Shown here: piece after piece, positions 1 to 10,410 of the stretch
How positions within the stretch are numbered: position 1 is the first letter of the stretch
Layout of the letters: each line of letters begins with the position of its first letter
Assembly (NCBI GenBank): GCA_905221615.1
Contig: CAJNDT010004591.1
Span: 124,001 to 188,000 of the forward strand
Direction of reading: 5' to 3'
Origin: Symbiodinium sp. CCMP2592
Lineage: Eukaryota; Sar; Dinophyceae; Suessiales; Symbiodiniaceae
Length of the DNA: 64,000 nucleotides
Program-made: the position numbers and the translations under genes
Notes under the pieces: generated by a model
Database searches by the model: none
Told to the model about the DNA's origin: nothing
What the model saw: the letters and a program-made list of their open reading frames with translations, nothing else

Positions 1-93
1 GGGTTTAGGGTTGAGGGTTTAGGGTTCAGGGTTTATGGGTTTAGGCTTTAGGGTTCCAGGGTTCCGGGTTTAGGGTTTAGGGTGTAGGATACA

Positions 94-193
94 GGAGGGG
101 CCTCGATAATTAGAGCTGAGTTTCGGGGTATGTTCTACAAAAACTATAGTAAGGAACCCCCAAAACCCTATTCTAACGATTAAGGCCCCTACA
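94..193. repeat. Family B palindrome
   Basis: AGGGGCCTCGATAATTAG at the left and its inverse (CTAACGATTAAGGCCCCT) at the right, with AAGGAACCCCCAAAACCC in the interior. Family consensus arms are TAGGGGCCTCAATAATTAGA. Confidence 0.7.
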
Positions 194-669
194 TCAGGGT
201 TTCAGGGTTCTGGGTTTAGGGCTTAGGGTCCGAGGTTTACGGCTTGGCTTTGGGCTTGGGGTTCAGGCTCTACGATGGGGATTAGACGGATGCACCCTAA
301 ACCCCCAAACCCCTAAAGCCCGAAAGCCCTAAAACCCTAAACCCTTCAACCCTTAGGCCTTAAGCCCTTAAGCCCTAAACCCCTAAACCCCTAAACCCTT
401 AAGCCCTGAAGCCCTAAACCCCTAAACCTCCAAACCCTAAAACCCTTAAGCCCTTAAGCCCTAAAAGCCAAACCCCTACCCCCTACAACCTAAGCCTTCA
501 ATACAAAGGCAGCAGTGGATCCTTCAAAACCGACCCCCACCCAGAGAGTCCACCAGCCCTTCATCAAGGAATATTCCTTAGACCATATTAGGGCTCCGAT
601 TATAACTTAAGGAATATTGCTTTAACCATATTACGGCTCTTATTCTACTTTTAAGGAAAATTCCATAAT

Positions 670-783
670 TACTTGGAGGTTCAAGGGTAGTTATAAGTGA
701 AGTTAGAAGTAGGGTAACCATAATTACAACCCATATTGGGGGACTTATAACCCCACTTGTAACGACCCATGAACCTCCAAGTA
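670..783. repeat. Family A palindrome
   Basis: TACTTGGAGGTTCAAGGGTA ... CATGAACCTCCAAGTA. Both ends are TA, as if inserted at a TA dinucleotide. About 110 bp, terminal arms around 45 bp. Confidence 0.75.
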
Positions 784-1183
784 AGGGACATTGGAGTCTC
801 TGGGCAGGCTGCTCGAGGGGCCAGGTGGAAGAAACCGTTCGCGAGGCTCCGCTTCGGCTTTGAAGCCCTAAGCAATAGAGTAGTGAGGGCTTGGGGCGGT
901 GCGCGTTTGGTATTTTTTTTTTGAGGGAGGGGGGTGTGGGCTTTTGGGGTTTCGCGGTATTGTATTGCTTTTTGTTTTTGGACGTCTAGGGCTTTAAGGC
1001 TTCGGTTTAGGGTTTCGCTACAGGGGCCTTTTCTAAGTAGTTAAGAAAAGGGCTTTATACGGGTTGATCGTGTTTACAGGGCGGCGGACAAGGTTATGTC
1101 GGGGTCTTGTGTGCTTTAGGTTTTAGGGTTCCGGGTTCTCCTTGTTGAACGTCCGCTAAGGAAGAATAGACGGAACAGTTCAG

Positions 1184-1264
1184 GTACCCTGTAATAGTGG
1201 TAAGGTAGGAATACAATAGGGTCCTAATATAATCCTTATAGTCATTATTACAGGGTCGCGGCCC
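1184..1264. repeat. Family H palindrome
   Basis: TACCCTGTAATAGTGGTAAG ... TAGTCATTATTACAGGGTC. Confidence 0.65.
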
Positions 1265-2122
1265 CTTCTAACCTATTGAAGTAATTTGTTCAAGTTTGGG
1301 TTTAGGGATTTCGGATTAAGGGCTAACCCTTAAATCTTGTGCCGATGCCCTGAAGCCCCCTAAAGCGCACCGTGGCCCTGAAGCCCCGGACAGGAGAGGG
1401 CAAATCTGCAATGCACAAATGATCCGACATTCTCGAAACATGGTCCTGATGTGACGAGTTCTCGGACAGGTTACGATGAGGATGAGAATGAGGATGGGGA
1501 GGCTGGTGAGGATGGTGATGGATGGTGGATGTGACGACGTCCAGGAGGTAAGGGACGATAGCAAATGATGGCAATGTCGACGACTGATGACAACGCAAAA
1601 GATTACAAAGCCAAAGGAGAGCTTGACGAGGGTAGCCGGGTACTTTGCATCAAAAACTTCCTGTGATATGCACCAATCGCGAGTTGTGTCTCTGGCCGTG
1701 TTTGTTCTGACCCGAGCTCTTCTTCCAGCCAGGATACTATAGTATCCTTAGGATTTTTGTTTATTTTGTTCATATAGAACCCAAGAGAATATTGAACAGA
1801 TTATTTTTATTATGGTTCTAAGGGGGGTACAGGGGATATACCCTCAAGAAACTCGGCAACAAGTATGACAAGCCACGCGAAAGGTTCTTGTAGACGCTCT
1901 GCGAAAAGACTTTGCCATCTTCGGTCTTCCTATCGCTTTAGACCTACATCTGCAGGAGCTGAATGGAAAATTAATCAGCCGATAGAATCGGGCCATAGGG
2001 TGACTGTAATTACACACAGACCAGAGGAATACTGTTACTTCGTCTTCTGCCCTAACTTAGCCATTCTTTGGTGGGTTCAGGTACTGTTGTTTACTTTCCC
2101 GGCGACGCCGCAGCCGACACGC

Positions 2123-3997
2123 ATGCAAGAGGGACCGCTAAGGGCCCTCAAAGACCCGGCCCAAGATGATCTTTCGATCCTGGGAGCTCTACTTGGAGGT
2201 TCATGGTAAGTGGGGTTGTAAGTAGGGTAACTAGAATTAAAACCCATATTGGGAGACTTATAACCGCTTATAACTACCCATGAACCTCCAAGTAAGCGCT
2301 AAAGCCGAGAGCGAACAAGGTGGCCGAAGCACAGGGCGAGATTGAACTCGTGCCCTTCACCACCACGGAGGCCGCAAGATCCACAGCCAGAACTCATATG
2401 AGTCATTCAAGCAGAGGCTGCAAAACGGCTTAGGGGTTAGGGTTTATCTAAAGACCTCAAACCTCAATCCTGCATTACCCATAATAAGGAATATGCCATA
2501 ATTCCCATAGTTTAGGTTCCTTAAGGTAATATATGGGAATATACCTTCATTCCCATATATTCCCTATTCAACCGTCTCTCAACTTCAGGCCCTGAGCTTG
2601 GAATCCTGAATCCCAACTCCAAGCCCCACTCGGCCTGCCTTCTTGCAGCACGAGGGGACTCTCCGGCTCAGCGAATCGGGTTTTAAAGATTCCGGTCCCT
2701 CTTTGCTTAGAGGTTCCTTGGTAGTTATAATGTGGAGCTATGAGTACCCTGGTAGAGCTTTAACAACTCACGACCCATGACCTCCAAGTAGGCCTACTTT
2801 TGACGAAGATCCTTCTGTTCAGGGTCTATGTCGGCATCACTTTGTTTCTGAAACCCTAAACCCTAAACAAACCCCAAACCCCAAACCCTAAACCCTGAAC
2901 CCTAAACCCCAAACCCTAAGCCCTAGACCCTAAATCCCAAACGCTAAACCCCATACCCTAAACCTGAACCCCTAAATCCTAAAGCTTAAACCCTGAGCTT
3001 CGGAGGTGACGGTCGCTTTGGTACCTCCTGCCGTGAGCCCATCCTACGGCCACTCGACGCAGTTACCAGGACGACCTCACCGTGCCCCGAAACCCTAAAA
3101 CCCTAATGTAGGGGCCCATACTACGGTTGATGATATAAATCCTGCATGACCCATAATAAGGAATATACCATAATTCCCATAGTTTAGGTTCCTTAAGGTA
3201 ATGCAGGATTTATATCATCAACCGTATGTAGGGGGTTCCTTAGTATAATGCTCTCGAAACCCTGAAGTCTAAACTTCTTAAGCCCTAACCCTAAAGCCTG
3301 ATCTTCTAAAGTCCTCATTACGAAGATCCTACTGAAATCTCCACTACCGTTGCTTATATGTCAATGATACCCACAAGCGTTTCCAAAGGCTGCGATCCGG
3401 AGAATTCATCTCGTCAAAGCCCTGAGGGCCTCCCTCGACCCATCCCAAACCCCTCGCAGGTGCAAGGGCTCAGGGTTGTGTTCTTCAGGGTTTATCTGGT
3501 ACTTCTAAAGTCCTCATTACGAATATCCTACTGAAATCTCCACTACCTTTGCTTAGAAGTCATGGCTCAGGGTTGTGTTCTTCAGGGTTTATCTGGTAGA
3601 TTCAGCATCCTGGGAGGAACCTGAAACCCTTTAACCCTGATTCGCCCTTAAGCGAAATTAGCCCAAACCCTAAACCCCTGAACCCCTAAACCCCCCAAAA
3701 GCCCCAAACCCCTCATACTCCGAGACCCTTCTGAGATACCTCGTCGGCAGACCACGCCGAGCTCGGCGAACTCCGGAGCGGCAGCGGTAGCCACTCGCCG
3801 TCAGAAGGTTTAGGGTTTTCACTTTTAGGCTTTGGGATGTGACGATGTGGGGTTCAGGGGTTAGGGTGTAGGATTTGGGGTTTTCAGTTTTAGGGTTCAG
3901 GGTGTGGGGTTTTAGGCGGGTGTAGGATTTCGGGTTTAGGATTTAGGGTTTATTATGGTTGGTGCATGTATGTGTGAATGTAGGCAGGTATGTATGC

Positions 3998-4043
<46 letters not shown>

Positions 4044-4094
4044 AGAATACCTGCCTTCAATGCCGAGGGGCTTCAGACACCCCTCATTCCCCGG

Positions 4095-4134
<40 letters not shown>

Positions 4135-6068
4135 AAAGCCGTAGCCTGAGCCCGAAAGCAAACGGAGCCCTACCCTACCCCAACCAACCCTACACGACAC
4201 AGGTCTATAACCCTACCGCCTGAAAACCCCTAAACCCAGCCACAAACTCCGAAACGCAACTTTTTCCATGTCTAAATTCCGCACCCTTACAACCTGAACC
4301 CTAAAGCCTATCCGGAAACCTTGAACTCCAATTCCTGAGGCCAAACATCACACGATTAGTCAGTTGCAGCCAGGTCAATGGTTGAGGTTTAAGTTTTCCG
4401 GCTTAGGATTCAGGGTTTAGGATGTGGGGTTTAGGGTTTAGGTTGATATGTTCCAAGAAGTATATACACATACATACATCCATACATCCTGATATCCCTA
4501 TATCCTTACATGCTTCCTTACATTCTTACATCCTTACTTACACTTACACGTAAACTTGCACTTAGATCTGGGAGTTTTCGAAAATTCGGTGTACCTTATA
4601 ATAAGGATCCCTCTATTTAGGGTACTACATTAGGGCCCCCTATTTTCGGAAACTCCCATCTAGACAAACAGTAATGACCCTAAGCCCTAAACCCTGAACC
4701 CTGAACCCTAAACCCTAAACCCTACACCGTGTTCCCCCAGGCTACGGTATCAGCTTCAGCTTGCAGGGCGTATCGCTGCTGCTGCCCAATGGCCAGGCCT
4801 TGCGATGGATCCTCCAAAGGGGGGTTCCTTTAAAGTTTCGGTTCTAAACCTGGGTTAGAACCTGGGTTTCAAACCTGGTTCAAACCTGGGTTAACCTGGG
4901 TTCCTTCAAAGTTTTGGGTTTGCTTTAGGGTTTAGGGTTTGGGGCCGTATGGAGGGCTTAGGTTTAGGGTTTAGGGGTTTCAGGTTTCGGGTTTGGGGGT
5001 AGTGTAAGGCTGAAGGTTGAGGGTTCCTTCAGGGGTTCTTTGAGGGTTCCTTTGATTCAAGGGCTTAGGGTTTAGGGTTTAGGGTTTAGGGTTTAGGGGT
5101 TTAGGGTTTAGGGGTTTAGGGGTTTAGGGTTTAGGGTTTAGGGTTTAGGGGGTGCATGGGCTTCTTTGAAGGGATGCTTTCAGTAGGTTTGGGATCATTG
5201 CCGGAGTGCGTGCCTGCTGCTTTGGGGTTCCAATAATCCTGAACCCTGGCATTTTCGACCTCTTACAGCCCTCAAAACTCAGTCCGTATACCCTTTAACG
5301 GAATATCCGAACTTTCGGTTGCGAAGTCGTCTGTCGTTATGGCTGTAGGGTACAGCCCCTAAACCCACCAGGACCCAGCCACAAGTGGCCTGATGAGCTT
5401 GAAAGGTTTGCCAAGCCCTCTGATATATACTTCTGAAGAGGCACCCCTATAATTCATGTGCAGGTCTTAACTTATCAGCAAAAAACACTAGATGCGTTTA
5501 GGGTTTGACATCCCCCAAACCCGACTCCCCGGTGCGGGTGCCAGGTGATCTTAAGTGGCATCAGCCTCGACATTCCTGCCGGATGCGACTTGGCCACTCT
5601 GAGACCTAAACCCTAAACCCTAAGGGTGGAGGGCTTGGGCCTTTGTGGCCCTGAACCCTAAACCCTAAACCTTGTAACAACCCTAAATCCTAAATCCTAA
5701 ACCCTAAATCCTAAACCTTGTAACAACCCTAAATCCTAAATCCTAAACCCTAAATCCTAAACCTTGTAACAACTCTAAATCCCAAAGCCTAAACCCTGAG
5801 GGTGGAGGGCTCGGGCCTTTGTGGGTTCCCTCTACATTGTGAAGGCCGCCCTTGTAGACGTTGTGGCTCACGACTCCCTCGGGCCTTGTCCTTCAACACC
5901 GCAAGCTTGAGCCTGAACAGCCCCACATCCGAAATGGGCCCTAAGCCCGATAAAACCTAAAGCCCAAAGCCTTTAATTCCACACACCCAAACTTCGCACG
6001 ACCTTCTGAAGTTCCCGCCCTCTTTCGACAGGCACTGTGGCCGTGATGGGGCCCAGCGGCTGTGGAAA
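2123..6068 (+). CDS. ABCG-type half-transporter, 5' exons (start to Walker A)
   Basis: Seven short exons join in frame: 2123-2183, 2297-2370, 2649-2679, 3736-3807, 4741-4796, 5545-5581, 6032-6068, about 122 residues. The start is ATG 2123 (MQEGPLRALKDP). A hydrophilic acidic N-terminus (about residues 1-80) leads into the first strands of a nucleotide-binding domain (FSLQGVSLLLPNGQ, VILSGISLDIPAG) and ends at the Walker A loop VAVMGPSGCGK. Donors in order are GA, GC, GT, GT, GC, GA, GC; all acceptors are AG. This is the layout of an ABCG/White half-transporter, an ATP-driven exporter with the NBD before the membrane domain. The residues expected right after the Walker A Lys (S/T-T and the strand leading to the GNIQING exon at 21943) were not found nearby. 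The rest of the domain resumes at 21943, beyond a different gene. The family call is strong; the first three exons are less certain. Confidence 0.75.
2184..2296 (+). repeat. Family A palindrome forming a whole 113-bp intron
   Basis: The family-A palindrome (TACTTGGAGGTTCATGG... with its inverse complement at the other end, 2190-2294) fills the first intron of the ABCG gene. Removal with a GA donor and AG acceptor joins LSIL to ALKPRANKV in frame. AGC flanks both ends. Confidence 0.65.
2468..2543. repeat. Family D palindrome, partial
   Basis: Keeps CCTGCATTACCCATAATAAG to GGTTCCTTAAGGTAATATA; both outer arms are lost. Confidence 0.6.
2706..2790. repeat. Family A palindrome, diverged
   Basis: Left arm degraded (TTAGAGGTTCCTTGGTAGTT), right arm CCCATGACCTCCAAGTA; short interior. 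Confidence 0.6.
3125..3224. repeat. Family D palindrome
   Basis: CGGTTGATGATATAAATCCT ... AGGATTTATATCATCAACCG; interior TACCATAATTCCCATAGTTT. Family D arms: GTTGATGATATAAATCCTGC. Confidence 0.85.
3467..3599. repeat. Tandem duplication (98-bp period, about 1.35 copies)
   Basis: GGCTCAGGGTTGTGTTCTTC ... TTTATCTGGTA occurs at 3467-3501 and 3565-3599. The CTTCTAAAGTCCTCATTACG unit in between also occurs once upstream at about 3302. Confidence 0.75.
3998..4133. repeat. Two (GA)n microsatellites
   Basis: About 40 bp and 35 bp of AGAGAG flanking a 55-bp unique stretch; the long Arg/Glu and Leu/Ser ORFs here are artefacts of this repeat. Confidence 0.9.
4570..4657. repeat. Family C palindrome
   Basis: GGGAGTTTTCGAAAATTCGG ... 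CCTATTTTCGGAAACTCCC. Family C has about 100 bp, arms GGGAGTTTCCGAAAAT, and an interior with GTACCCTAAATAGTAGGATC or its inverse. Confidence 0.8.
5058..5152. repeat. Interstitial telomere-like array, TTTAGGG
   Basis: About 13 near-perfect TTTAGGG units in the intron between ABCG exons 4741 and 5545. Confidence 0.9.
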
Positions 6069-6640
6069 GCCACCGGATTTGGATTTCGGGTTTAGGGGTT
6101 CCAGCTGTAGTGGCTTCGGGGGATGTTGGTGTTCCAGGCTTTTTCCGGAGAGGGGCGCGGGGAAGATCGGGTTTGCAGGGTTAAGGCGTTCGCAGGTTTA
6201 GGCCGTTTTAGGCTTTCAAGTCTTGAAGACATGAATGTGCTCGCCGCATGAACTCAAAGACTCGGTGTAAACCCGAAACCCCAAGCCCCAAACCCTATAC
6301 TCCAAGCCCTAAGCCCTACACTCCAAGCAACCCAAGAGCTTTTTTCGCTCTCGGCACTCTCGAGCTGCCGGCTTCCATTTCGGAGGCAGTGTTCAGGGAT
6401 GGTGCCCTAAGCCTCTCTGAGCAAAAACCTGAAGACCCTGGCCCGAGAGAAATATTCGGGGAGCACGGCTCAAGTTGATGCTTGCAATGGCAACGATAGG
6501 GATTCGTGACCATTGCGGGGTTGAGAGTCAGAGCTTTGCAGCAGCTTGTTAAGACGACTTATCGCGCTATGGCAGGCCTTACTATTTACTTGAAGATCTT
6601 CAGGACTTTCGTGTAAAGAGGAGGCGTGCCGCGTTGGGCC

Positions 6641-9167
6641 ATGGCAGCATTCGTTTTGTCTGTGACGCTGACGTCCATCCTCCCCAGGACAGGCAAAGCA
6701 GCCCTGTCGATTTCTTCCGGCTACGAAACCTTCCTGACCCAAATCCGGAATCGCATCGTCTGTGCCGAAGATGATGTTTTCGATGAGGCGGCTCAGCATG
6801 CGTGGGCGCAGCCCTGCGACTCCATGAAGGATGGCCCTTTCTGCAGAGGTCTACCGGAAATGGGGGAAACTGCCCGGCACCGGCCCTTTACGCTAGACAG
6901 CATCGTGCCGCAACACCTGTTCGGTGATCCCAGGGCGACGATGGAGCTGGCTGCATCCAACGCTGTGAAAAGCGCCGTGGATGCAGACACATCTGCTAAC
7001 AAGCAGGCCACCCTGGTGTTGAACAAGTTCTTGGAAGACTTCTCGAAGGTCAAGGAGGTTCACGTCAAGTCCGTGGGTGTGGAGGGGCGGCTGGATTTCT
7101 CACGACTGCCCATGGGAGGTAGCTTAGGCTTCTCTCGAAGCTTTTCCCTGGGCCTGCCGAGTGGTGTTTCGGCCACTTGGACAGGGCCCTGGCAGGTGAT
7201 CCCCGCTGAGCAGCCGCCCCCGGATACGCTCCAAACCCCTAAACGGCGAAGCCGGAAGTTCCGGCCAAGAGCCGTGCTACGGCTGAACCTGGGCTCTTGT
7301 CAAGGATTTCTATTTAAGTTACCATGATAGGGATCTATAGTAAATAGTATGGTTTCTTTATTATGGCAACTGAAACCTTAAATCCCTAAACCCTTAAGGG
7401 AACCCTTATAGATCCTTAAAACCCTATTATGGAAACTTAGACTAAATCCCTTAACAAGAGCCCAGGAACGGCGCCCTGGGGAGCATTCGATTTTCCCGCC
7501 CCGTGGTGGTTCGAAGCCTCCAGGTTCAGGGAGGCTCGCGCTTATGGGTAACCGGGCTCTTGTGAAGGAGTGTATCTTTAAGTTACCTATACGGGCTCCT
7601 TTAAGGGATCTATGAGGGTGCCGGGGTTCCTGTTAAGGAAGTTAATTTGAGTTACCATAACTAATAGGGATCCTATAGCGGTTCCTTTCAAGGGATCTGG
7701 AAGGGTTCCTTTAAGGTTTATGGTCTAACGTTCAAGTTGTCAGAATCGGGATCTATGGTAAAGTAGTATGGTTGCCTGGTTATGGTAGCTTACGTAAAGC
7801 CCCTTAACAAGAGCCCAGGTACGTGGCCGGCAGTCGGGCGGGGAGGTTTGGCGACATTCCTACCAAAGCGAGCTGCAGATCTGTGGCACTGGAGACCTCG
7901 TCCTGGGCCGCTGGGAGGGAGATGGGCAACTCTACTATGCGAGGATCCTGGGTTGTTGTTGAGGATCCTGGGTTTTTAGTGTTTGTTTATTTTTAACTTT
8001 TCTGTTTCTGGGTTCCTATCATAATAGAGCAGACTGAACACAGTCTCTACCTTCGACTGAAACCCTACACCCCTAAACCCCCAAACCCTAAACCCTAAAC
8101 CCCTAAACCCTAAACCCTAAACCCTAAACCCCTAAACCCTAAACCCTAAACCCTGCTGCAGGATCCTGATGCCCCATGAGGCCGGGGCCACCTTGTGGTG
8201 GATTGACAGAGACCCTTTGTCAAAGTCGGGTAACATTTTACATTCTTATGGGTACTTAAACCCAAGAAGAGATAAAACTTAAACTAAGCCCTTATAGTAG
8301 CCCTTATTGATAGTAACCCTTATAGACCCTTTATAAGAACCCCTTCAAAGGAACCCATAAATTTTTAATCCGATCCCAACCATGACCTAGGACCCTTCAC
8401 ATCGCCTCGTCTCCTGGGAGCATCTGACGACCCCGGCGGGGAGGCCCTGCCTGCGAGATGCTGGGTTCTTGCTAAGGGGTGTTACTTTTAAGCTACCATA
8501 GTAATAAGGAAACCATATTAGTTTTCCATAGATCCCTATTTAAGTTACCATAATAAGGAAACCATACTATTTTTCCATAGATCCCTGCTTAAGTTGCCAT
8601 AATAAGGAAACATACTATTTTCCATAGATCCCTGTTTAAGTTACCATAATAAGGAAACCATATTATTTTACTATAGATCCCTACTTAAGCTACCATAATA
8701 AGGAAAACATATTATTATAGATCTCTACTACGTTTTTTCGATTACGTTCCTTGACAAGAACTCAGGATGCGGGTTCGGGGCCCGGCCTCCGAAAAAGTGC
8801 TTGGAGAGATCTGGCGAGACGTTCCAAGGCCGTGGATGAGATTTCTTTCATGGTGCCCGATAGAGGTAGCAACGGCTGGCTGCTGGGTGAGCTGCATGTG
8901 GCAACAATCCGGTGGAGTCCTGAAGTTGATGAGGAGACTGTCCGGCTTCCCTCCGATGCCTTGTCTAGGGTGGTGCAGGTCTTGCCCGGGCCTTTTGCCA
9001 CCATCGAGGATGTGTCTCATGCTGCCTTGTACTACAATGCCGATGATATGCTGGAGCAAGGTCTCCGCCTCAACAGCTTCGCCAGGCGACAAGAGCTCTT
9101 GGAGCAAGCACCCCGGAAATCACAGAAGGGCGACTCCTACGTCCAGCTGAATGCCTTCCGCTCCGTG
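6641..9167 (+). CDS. Multi-exon gene with Tudor-like segment, first six exons
   Basis: The start is ATG 6641, with an in-frame TAA 27 nt upstream. Exons are 6641-7284, 7466-7547, 7819-7943, 8162-8210, 8391-8456 and 8766-9167, 456 codons without a stop. The N-terminus is hydrophobic (MAAFVLSVTLTSILP), possibly a signal or anchor. Residues about 265-302 read GDLVLGRWEGDGQLYYARIL then LWWIDRD, the pattern of a Tudor/DUF4537-like fold (small barrel, aromatic cage); this is a pattern match only. Frame is restored at all five introns, whose ends carry short direct repeats: GAAC, GTA, GATCCTG, GACCCTT and GATGC. Introns 1, 2 and 5 are family-K palindromes; intron 3 is a telomere-repeat block. Four of the five introns start with GA, one with GT. 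The gene appears to continue at 10411. Function unknown. Confidence 0.8.
7285..7465 (+). repeat. Family K palindrome forming intron 1 of the Tudor-like gene
   Basis: Terminal inverted repeats CTGGGCTCTTGTCAAGG and CCTTAACAAGAGCCCAG bound the intron, with interior units resembling AAGTTACCATGATAGGGATC. GAAC is duplicated at the two splice junctions (7285-7288, 7466-7469). The intron is 181 bp, GA donor. Confidence 0.75.
7548..7818 (+). repeat. Family K palindrome(s) forming intron 2
   Basis: Begins GTAACCGGGCTCTTGTGAAGG and ends CCTTAACAAGAGCCCAG. A second start-like motif (GGTTCCTGTTAAGG) at about 7633 suggests nested or tandem insertion. 271 bp, GT donor; GTA repeats at both junctions. Confidence 0.75.
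7944..8161 (+). repeat. Intron 3: telomere-repeat-filled intron with 7-bp duplication
   Basis: GATCCTG occurs at the donor (7944-7950) and right after the acceptor (8162-8168). The 3' half is a nearly perfect CCCTAAA array (about 8085-8154) running up to the CTGCAG acceptor. A related sequence (TTCTGGGTTCCTATCATAAT then CCCTAAA) recurs at about 12030-12125. Confidence 0.7.
8457..8765 (+). repeat. Family K element with internal tandem repeats forming intron 5
   Basis: Starts GATGCTGGGTTCTTGC and ends CCTTGACAAGAACTCAG, GATGC duplicated at both junctions. The interior (about 8490-8735) holds four to five copies of a roughly 55-60 bp unit (AAGTTACCATAATAAGGAAA ... CATAGATCCCT). 309 bp. Confidence 0.75.
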
Positions 9168-10159
9168 GAGGGGCTCCTCGGTTTCCACCCAGTAGTACAC
9201 TTTTACTCTTGTTGCTTCGGGGTAATCCTCATCAACAAATAGGTACCCTCATTACCATGGTCATTATTACTTTGGTTATTGTTGTTATTCTTAATCATAA
9301 CTATATTCAGAGCCATATTCTTGTTTGTATAGCTATGGCTATGACTACCATTGATAGTCTGTTCTTGGTTATTGCGGCGTTGCTGGAAACCCAGGCTCAA
9401 GCAGATGCTTAGAGCTTTGATGCCCGGGCTAAGTCGTCACTTCGGCCGCTCTCGGACATATGCTTTCAATTTTGATATTATGTTTCAGAAGTAGACCCTG
9501 AACATTCGCAAGTTGGTTTAGTTTAAGCATAGTCGGTTCTTAAGAAGCTGACCTCTTGACATCAGAAACAACAGTTTTAACCTAGTGGTTCTTAAGAAGT
9601 AAACCCGAAACCCTGAACCAAAGATCTAGTATAGTCTATTCTTAAGAAGTAACCCCAACACCCTAAACCCTAAACCATGAAGCCCCTTAGCCCCTAAACC
9701 TGAACCCCGAAACCCCTAAACCCTAAACCGCTAAAGCCCTAAACTAAACCCTGAACCAAAACCTACAGATCCCTTGAAAAGAACCCCTATGGATCCCTTT
9801 AAAGGAGGAACCCTTATAGATCCCGTTAAAGGAACCAGGAGTCTCCAAGAAACGCCCAGGCTCCTTCCTCCAACTTCCGGCTCCGGTCACCCACGCCCGG
9901 GTGCTAGCGGACCTGGTATCCCCGGCCGGTCCTAGAAAAGGTTTGATTTTGTGGTATAGCAAAATTAAAAGATAGGTAGATATTTCGATGGATATAGACA
10001 GACAGGTAGATAGACAGGTAGATAGATAGATAGGTACTGTAGTTAGGTGGCTGGGTAGGTGGATCGATAGCTCTACAGTGCTGTTTTGGTTTCTTGCTTC
10101 TTTTGTGACATGGTTGCTGGTGTAGGGGTCTTCTCAGATGTATCACATAGGTTGGAAAG

Positions 10160-10246
10160 GGGCCCCCACCCTGTAATAGTGACTATAAGGATCATATTAG
10201 GGCCCTATTATATTCCTATTATACCACGATTACAGGGTGGGGGCCG
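10160..10246. repeat. Family H palindrome
   Basis: GGCCCCCACCCTGTAATAGT ... CGATTACAGGGTGGGGGCC. Confidence 0.8.
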
Positions 10247-10410
10247 CTTTCACGAACAGCCTACAGTACCACACATGACTAAGCCTCAAAACCAAACCCC
10301 GAAACCCCTAAGCACCTAAATCCCGAAACCCCAAAACTGAACCACAAAACATCCAAACCCCTAAACTCTAAACCCCTAACCCTAAACCAATAATCCAAGA
10401 AACTGACCAG

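Larger units (their letters stand above)
1..2122. other. Intergenic region upstream of the ABCG gene
   Basis: Degenerate TTTAGGG (1-90, 185-260) and CCCTAAA (295-480) tracts, a family-B palindrome (94-193), a palindromic AATATTCCTTA unit (about 565-665), a family-A copy (670-783) and a family-H copy (1184-1264). A mixed-sequence stretch at 1330-1660, open on the - strand, shows no recognisable product. Confidence 0.6.

Noticed and set aside
1..90. True chromosome end
   Set aside because: The TTTAGGG repeats are degenerate, short and mixed with CCCTAAA within 300 bp, like dozens of internal tracts.
3936..4223. Four overlapping ORFs of 60-77 codons
   Set aside because: They are translations of (GA)n microsatellites (Arg/Glu or Leu/Ser runs).
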